Source: J054 sp965221985 (GTDB lineage Bacteria > Pseudomonadota > Gammaproteobacteria > Steroidobacterales > GCA-2729495). Taken from it: a DNA stretch of 64,000 bases. Shown piece after piece: positions 62,068-64,000 of the stretch; within the stretch, counting starts at the first letter, position 1; the number at the start of each line of letters is the position of its first letter. The stretch is from the NCBI GenBank assembly GCA_965221985.1, contig OZ244928.1, forward strand, positions 2,604,001 to 2,668,000. Direction: 5' to 3'. A program made the position numbers and the translations under genes. The notes under the pieces are model-generated. The model was not told the origin of the DNA. It did not search any database and saw only the letters and a list, made by a program, of their open reading frames with translations.

Positions 62068-62958
62068 GCGACGCTTATGCTCATGGCGAAGCGGTTCAAG
62101 GTCAAGACACTCGTGCCTGCAGTCCGAAAGATTGCTTGGCTAGCCGGGCTAGTGTTCATCACCGCGTCAGCATTTGCGCATGATTTTTGGATTGAACCCG
62201 CTGAATTTAGACCAGCAGCCGGGAGCGAAGTGCCCATAACGCTCCGGGTGGGCGAAGACTTCAGCGGCACCAGCCAGCCGCTAATACCCAATTGGTTTAG
62301 CGACTATTCAGCAACTGGACCGGGCGGCAAACAGCTCGTGCGCGGCATGATTGGCGATGATCCCGCGGGGAGCATTACGGCGCGCGATCAGGGTAGCCAA
62401 GTGATTGGCTATCGTAGCAGCCGCGCCTTCGTGGAAATCGAGCCCGAGACCTTCAACGACTATCTCGCGAAAGAAGGTCTTGAATGGGTTATCGAGTGGC
62501 GGAAGCAAAACAATCAATCCGACGAGAATGCCCGGGAATACTATTCACGTTGCGCGAAAGCGCTTTTGCGCAGCCGGGAGGCCACCAGCGGTGAAGGCTT
62601 TGATGTCGATTTGGGTTATCGCCTAGAGATTATTCCGCAACGCGATCCTTACGTCTTGGGTGATGAGAACCAGTTACCCCTGCGAATCAACTACCAAGGA
62701 GAACCGATCGCGAATTTGTTATTGGTGGCGTTTACCGCTGAAGATCCCCAGACAAAGCAGCGGCTGCGTTCTGACGAACAAGGAATGGTGACCATTGAAA
62801 TCGACCGGCCAGGTACCTGGCTGGTAAAGACGGTACACATTATCCCCGTCGACGACAGCGATGATAAAGCTGATTGGGAGAGCTTCTGGGCATCTTTGAC
62901 CTTTAGGATCGGTAGTGACGCCGCGTCAGTAGGGAAAGTTTTTAACAATAGACCATAG
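62053..62958 (+). CDS. DUF4198 family exported protein
   Basis: Up to 301 residues. The first ATG (62053) has AGGGG seven bases upstream; ATG 62083 is an alternative that removes the overlap with the HupE/UreJ gene. The signal ends ITASAFA, followed by HDFWIEPAEFRP, the metal-binding-like N terminus of DUF4198. YVLGDENQLPLRINYQGEPIANLLLVAF and GTWLVKTVHIIPVD complete two Ig-like domains. Such proteins accompany cobalt/nickel transporters and HupE-like proteins, and the NikK branch binds nickel. Its place opposite the HupE/UreJ gene supports a metal-uptake role. Confidence 0.83.
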   Translation: MSVFHATLMLMAKRFKVKTLVPAVRKIAWLAGLVFITASAFAHDFWIEPAEFRPAAGSEVPITLRVGEDFSGTSQPLIPNWFSDYSATGPGGKQLVRGMIGDDPAGSITARDQGSQVIGYRSSRAFVEIEPETFNDYLAKEGLEWVIEWRKQNNQSDENAREYYSRCAKALLRSREATSGEGFDVDLGYRLEIIPQRDPYVLGDENQLPLRINYQGEPIANLLLVAFTAEDPQTKQRLRSDEQGMVTIEIDRPGTWLVKTVHIIPVDDSDDKADWESFWASLTFRIGSDAASVGKVFNNRP

Positions 62959-63132
62959 CAGCAAGCAGAATTCTATCTGCCAACAACCAAACCGACTGAT
63001 TTACGCAAAACTTCGAAATCGGCCATCTACATAAGTCTAAAATAGCTAATGAATGGTGCCTGCTACTCGCATTGGTATTAAAGCAGTCAAATTTATTTCT
63101 GGCCCTCTATCACATCGGCAAACTTCCCAGCT

Positions 63133-63651
63133 ATGCTCCAAATTCGCGACAGCGTGGAAAATGATTCAAACGCCATTGAGTCCCTGTATCCCTTGGCGTT
63201 CCCGGACGAAGACCTAATTCCCTTGGTGCGCGAATTGCTGCGCAATGAACAGACCGCTATCTCGCTGGTTGCCTGCCTAAACTCAGCCGTCGTCGGCCAC
63301 GCGATCTTTTCCCAATGCCATGTGCCGGAGAGCAACACCCCTGCCGCCCTGCTCGGGCCGCTAGTGGTAAATGTTTCAAATCAAAAGCAGGGCATCGGGA
63401 GCGCAGTCGTGCGCCATGGTTTGCGGCAACTCGAGCATGCTGGCGTGATCCAGGTATTTGTGCTCGGCGACCCGGCCTATTATCAGCGCCTCGGTTTTCA
63501 AAAGGAGGTCATTGTGAAACCACCCTATGTCTTACCAGCGGCGTGGGATGGTGCCTGGCAGTCGCAAACGCTGAGGGAGACAGACTCGCCGGGGGCTGGA
63601 ACGCTATCGGTTCCTGAGCCATGGCGAAGACCGGCCTTATGGGCGCCCTGA
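63133..63651 (+). CDS. GNAT family N-acetyltransferase
   Basis: A 172-residue acetyltransferase of the YhbS-like type. LQIRDSVENDSNAIESLYPLAFPDEDLIPLVRELL begins the fold, LGPLVVNVSNQKQGIGSAVVRHGLRQ carries the Q-x2-G-x-G acetyl-CoA loop, and FVLGDPAYYQRLGF is the YYxRxGF motif. The acceptor, probably a small amine, is unknown. It is convergent with the MipA gene and lies 174 bases downstream of the DUF4198 gene. Confidence 0.9.
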   Translation: MLQIRDSVENDSNAIESLYPLAFPDEDLIPLVRELLRNEQTAISLVACLNSAVVGHAIFSQCHVPESNTPAALLGPLVVNVSNQKQGIGSAVVRHGLRQLEHAGVIQVFVLGDPAYYQRLGFQKEVIVKPPYVLPAAWDGAWQSQTLRETDSPGAGTLSVPEPWRRPALWAP

Positions 63652-63658
63652 GTTGTGA

Positions 63659-64000
63659 TTACCGGTCCACCGGCACCCGTTTATCACTCTCCCAAAATTT
63701 CCATAGAAAGGCAAAAAACACACGCAGGTTCACATCATCTTCCAGCAATGCGCTGTTGCCATTGCTCGCGCCTTGTAGAAACCTGAACTGAACACCACCG
63801 ACGACTTCGTAATTTGAAGCGAACTGTCTGCGGGCCGACAATCCCAAGCTTGTACCCAAGTAACCAGCATCGGCTTTGTATGCCGGACGATTCGGCGCAC
63901 TGAATTCTCGCGCCACCCCGTAGAAGTAATTCATATAGCGCCGAGTGCCGAACAATGGAGCCACGCGTAGACGCAGCTCGCGTCGAGCCGTATCAGAAAA
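63659..64000 (-). CDS. MipA/OmpV family outer-membrane protein, C-terminal part
   Basis: The last 113 or so residues of an outer-membrane barrel running off the right edge. VAPLFGTRRYMNYFYGVAREFSAPNRPAYKADAGYLGTSLGLSARRQFASNYEVVGGVQFRFL is characteristic of MipA/OmpV, including YMNYFYGV and the AY-x-A-x-AGY block. The final LWKFWESDKRVPVDR tail is unusual because the family normally ends in an aromatic residue. Members of this family often respond to metals or peptidoglycan stress. Confidence 0.82.
   Translation of the reverse strand, partial: FSDTARRELRLRVAPLFGTRRYMNYFYGVAREFSAPNRPAYKADAGYLGTSLGLSARRQFASNYEVVGGVQFRFLQGASNGNSALLEDDVNLRVFFAFLWKFWESDKRVPVDR

Noticed and set aside
1..64000. CRISPR arrays, prophage genes or integrative element att sites
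   Set aside because: No spaced direct repeats, cas genes, phage structural genes or integrases were seen; the only mobile DNA is the IS1111-type element.
1..64000. PEP-CTERM substrate proteins for the exosortase
   Set aside because: No coding region read here ends with a PEP motif, hydrophobic span and basic tail.

Overview
The window comes from a Gram-negative bacterium, most likely a free-living gammaproteobacterium. The best evidence is the gene order ybgC-tolQ-tolR-tolA-tolB-pal-cpoB-queE-queC-tRNA-Lys, followed on the same strand by the yebC-ruvC-ruvA-ruvB and sucA-sucB-lpd blocks. Outer-membrane proteins (TonB receptor, YfaZ, BBP2 barrel, MipA/OmpV) and an exosortase/PEP-CTERM pair fit an aquatic or sediment lineage. 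I cannot name a genus from the sequence alone.

Layout. (1) 1-1660: a truncated TonB-dependent receptor and a small outer-membrane barrel. (2) 1784-11336: first surface-polysaccharide region. A PrsT-like TPR lipoprotein is translationally coupled to an exosortase A/EpsI fusion. Opposite them lies a five-gene operon: flippase, polysaccharide pyruvyl transferase, sugar epimerase, RmlC-like epimerase and a SAF-domain oxidoreductase. (3) 11567-14931: an exported nuclease-like protein, a Crp/Fnr regulator preceded by an FNR-like operator and two very small ORFs, and an IS1111-type IS110-family element beside tRNA-Lys. (4) 14957-31000: a housekeeping block of queuosine, Tol-Pal, RuvABC, YebC and 2-oxoglutarate dehydrogenase genes. 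(5) 31227-33096: small membrane proteins. (6) 33199-51103: a second, Wzx/Wzy-type exopolysaccharide locus with flippase, ligase/polymerase, BBP2 barrel, Wza, Wzc, GT4, initiating sugar transferase, a CDP-glycerol-type transferase, an epimerase, an IspD/TarI-like cytidylyltransferase and a GT2-sulfotransferase fusion. It is bracketed by two paralogous putative glycoside hydrolases. (7) 51215-64000: an LLM oxidoreductase, tRNA-Arg, a histidine-phosphatase-like protein that lacks both catalytic histidines, an O-methyltransferase, DUF1838, a bufferin-type RiPP operon (bufA2-bufB-bufC), an FAD oxidase, a HupE/UreJ-DUF4198 divergent pair, a GNAT enzyme and a truncated MipA/OmpV protein.

How the genes fit together. 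The second polysaccharide locus holds initiation (WcaJ-like), transfer (GT4, GT2), export (Wzx, Wzc, Wza, BBP2), a ligase/polymerase and decoration genes that suggest a phosphopolyol-like or sulfated polymer. The first locus suggests a pyruvylated glycan. The 57-64 kb end carries several candidate metal-handling genes. Most functional names come from family recognition by eye. No database search was run.
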